In this document: positions 5,797 through 5,893 of the stretch, in pieces
How positions within the stretch are numbered: the first letter of the stretch is position 1
How the letters are laid out: each line of letters begins with the position of its first letter
NCBI GenBank assembly: GCA_028692205.1
Contig: JAQUXV010000181.1
Span: 1 to 5,893, forward strand
Direction: 5' to 3'
From: Eubacteriales bacterium
GTDB lineage: Bacteria; Bacillota_A; Clostridia; Christensenellales; Aristaeellaceae
Length of the DNA stretch: 5,893 nucleotides
Notes under the pieces: model-generated
Seen by the model: only the letters and a program-made list of their open reading frames with translations
Database searches by the model: none
What the model was told of the DNA's origin: nothing
Program-made: the position numbers and the translations under genes

Positions 5797-5893
5797 ATGT
5801 ACAGTACCAACCCTCTTTTCGGCCTGCCCTCGCTTCGCGCGGGCCGCTCCCGGGCGCTTACGCAGGAAAACCCCACCGGTCAGAGGGGCAACG
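5797..5893 (+). CDS. DUF2961 / GH172 family protein, N-terminal fragment
   Basis: Only the first 32 codons are inside the window. After MYSTNPLF the sequence reads GLPSLRAGRSRALTQENP and continues TGQRGN to the edge. The GLPxLRxGRSR opening and the ENPTG-x-x-G segment are what I recognise as the conserved start of DUF2961 proteins, which include the CAZy family GH172. Characterised members of that family act on alpha-D-fructofuranosides (difructose dianhydride I synthase/hydrolase) or on D-arabinofuranosides. No signal peptide is visible, which suggests an intracellular enzyme acting on imported oligosaccharides. The gene is on the same strand as the regulator and epimerase, 183 bp downstream, with its own ribosome site and a possible operator, so it may have its own promoter. 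The catalytic residues are out of view; the call rests on a short but characteristic segment. Confidence -1.
   Translation, partial: MYSTNPLFGLPSLRAGRSRALTQENPTGQRGN

Overview
The window looks like part of a carbohydrate-utilisation locus from a moderately GC-rich Bacillota (Firmicutes) bacterium, plausibly a Paenibacillus-like or gut/rumen clostridial lineage. The pointers are strong purine-rich ribosome binding sites, two TTG start codons backed by good Shine-Dalgarno sequences, and a long membrane-anchored AraC-type regulator with an extracytoplasmic sensor, an architecture common in that phylum. The species cannot be told from the sequence. No RNA genes, CRISPR arrays, insertion sequences or attachment sites were seen.

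Layout: positions 1-2047 (minus strand) hold the first 682 codons of a large cytoplasmic protein that runs off the left edge. It looks like an uncharacterised glycoside hydrolase of the six-hairpin ((alpha/alpha)6-barrel) type with N-terminal beta-rich domains. Positions 2048-2505 are a 458-bp divergent control region. Its minus-strand side has a near-consensus promoter (perfect TTGACA) preceded by an 8-bp direct repeat and a run of phased A/T tracts. Its plus-strand side has a TATAAT box bracketed by an inverted repeat, followed by a long, GC-rich leader with a strong predicted hairpin. Positions 2506-4626 (plus) encode a 706-residue two-transmembrane AraC-family regulator. Three bases after its stop, 4630-5613 (plus) encodes a 327-residue DUF4432 aldose-1-epimerase-like protein. 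After a 183-bp gap containing a LacI/CcpA-like operator candidate, 5797-5893 (plus) begins a DUF2961/GH172 family protein that runs off the right edge.

Working model (inference): the membrane regulator senses a glycan or oligosaccharide outside the cell, or its binding protein, and activates the divergent hydrolase gene through the direct repeat upstream of that promoter. The GH172-type enzyme (family known for fructofuranosidase and arabinofuranosidase activities) and the six-hairpin enzyme would cleave the imported sugar inside the cell, and the DUF4432 protein would interconvert anomers of the released sugar. The substrate is unknown. The least described parts are the six-hairpin protein and the architecture of the divergent control region.
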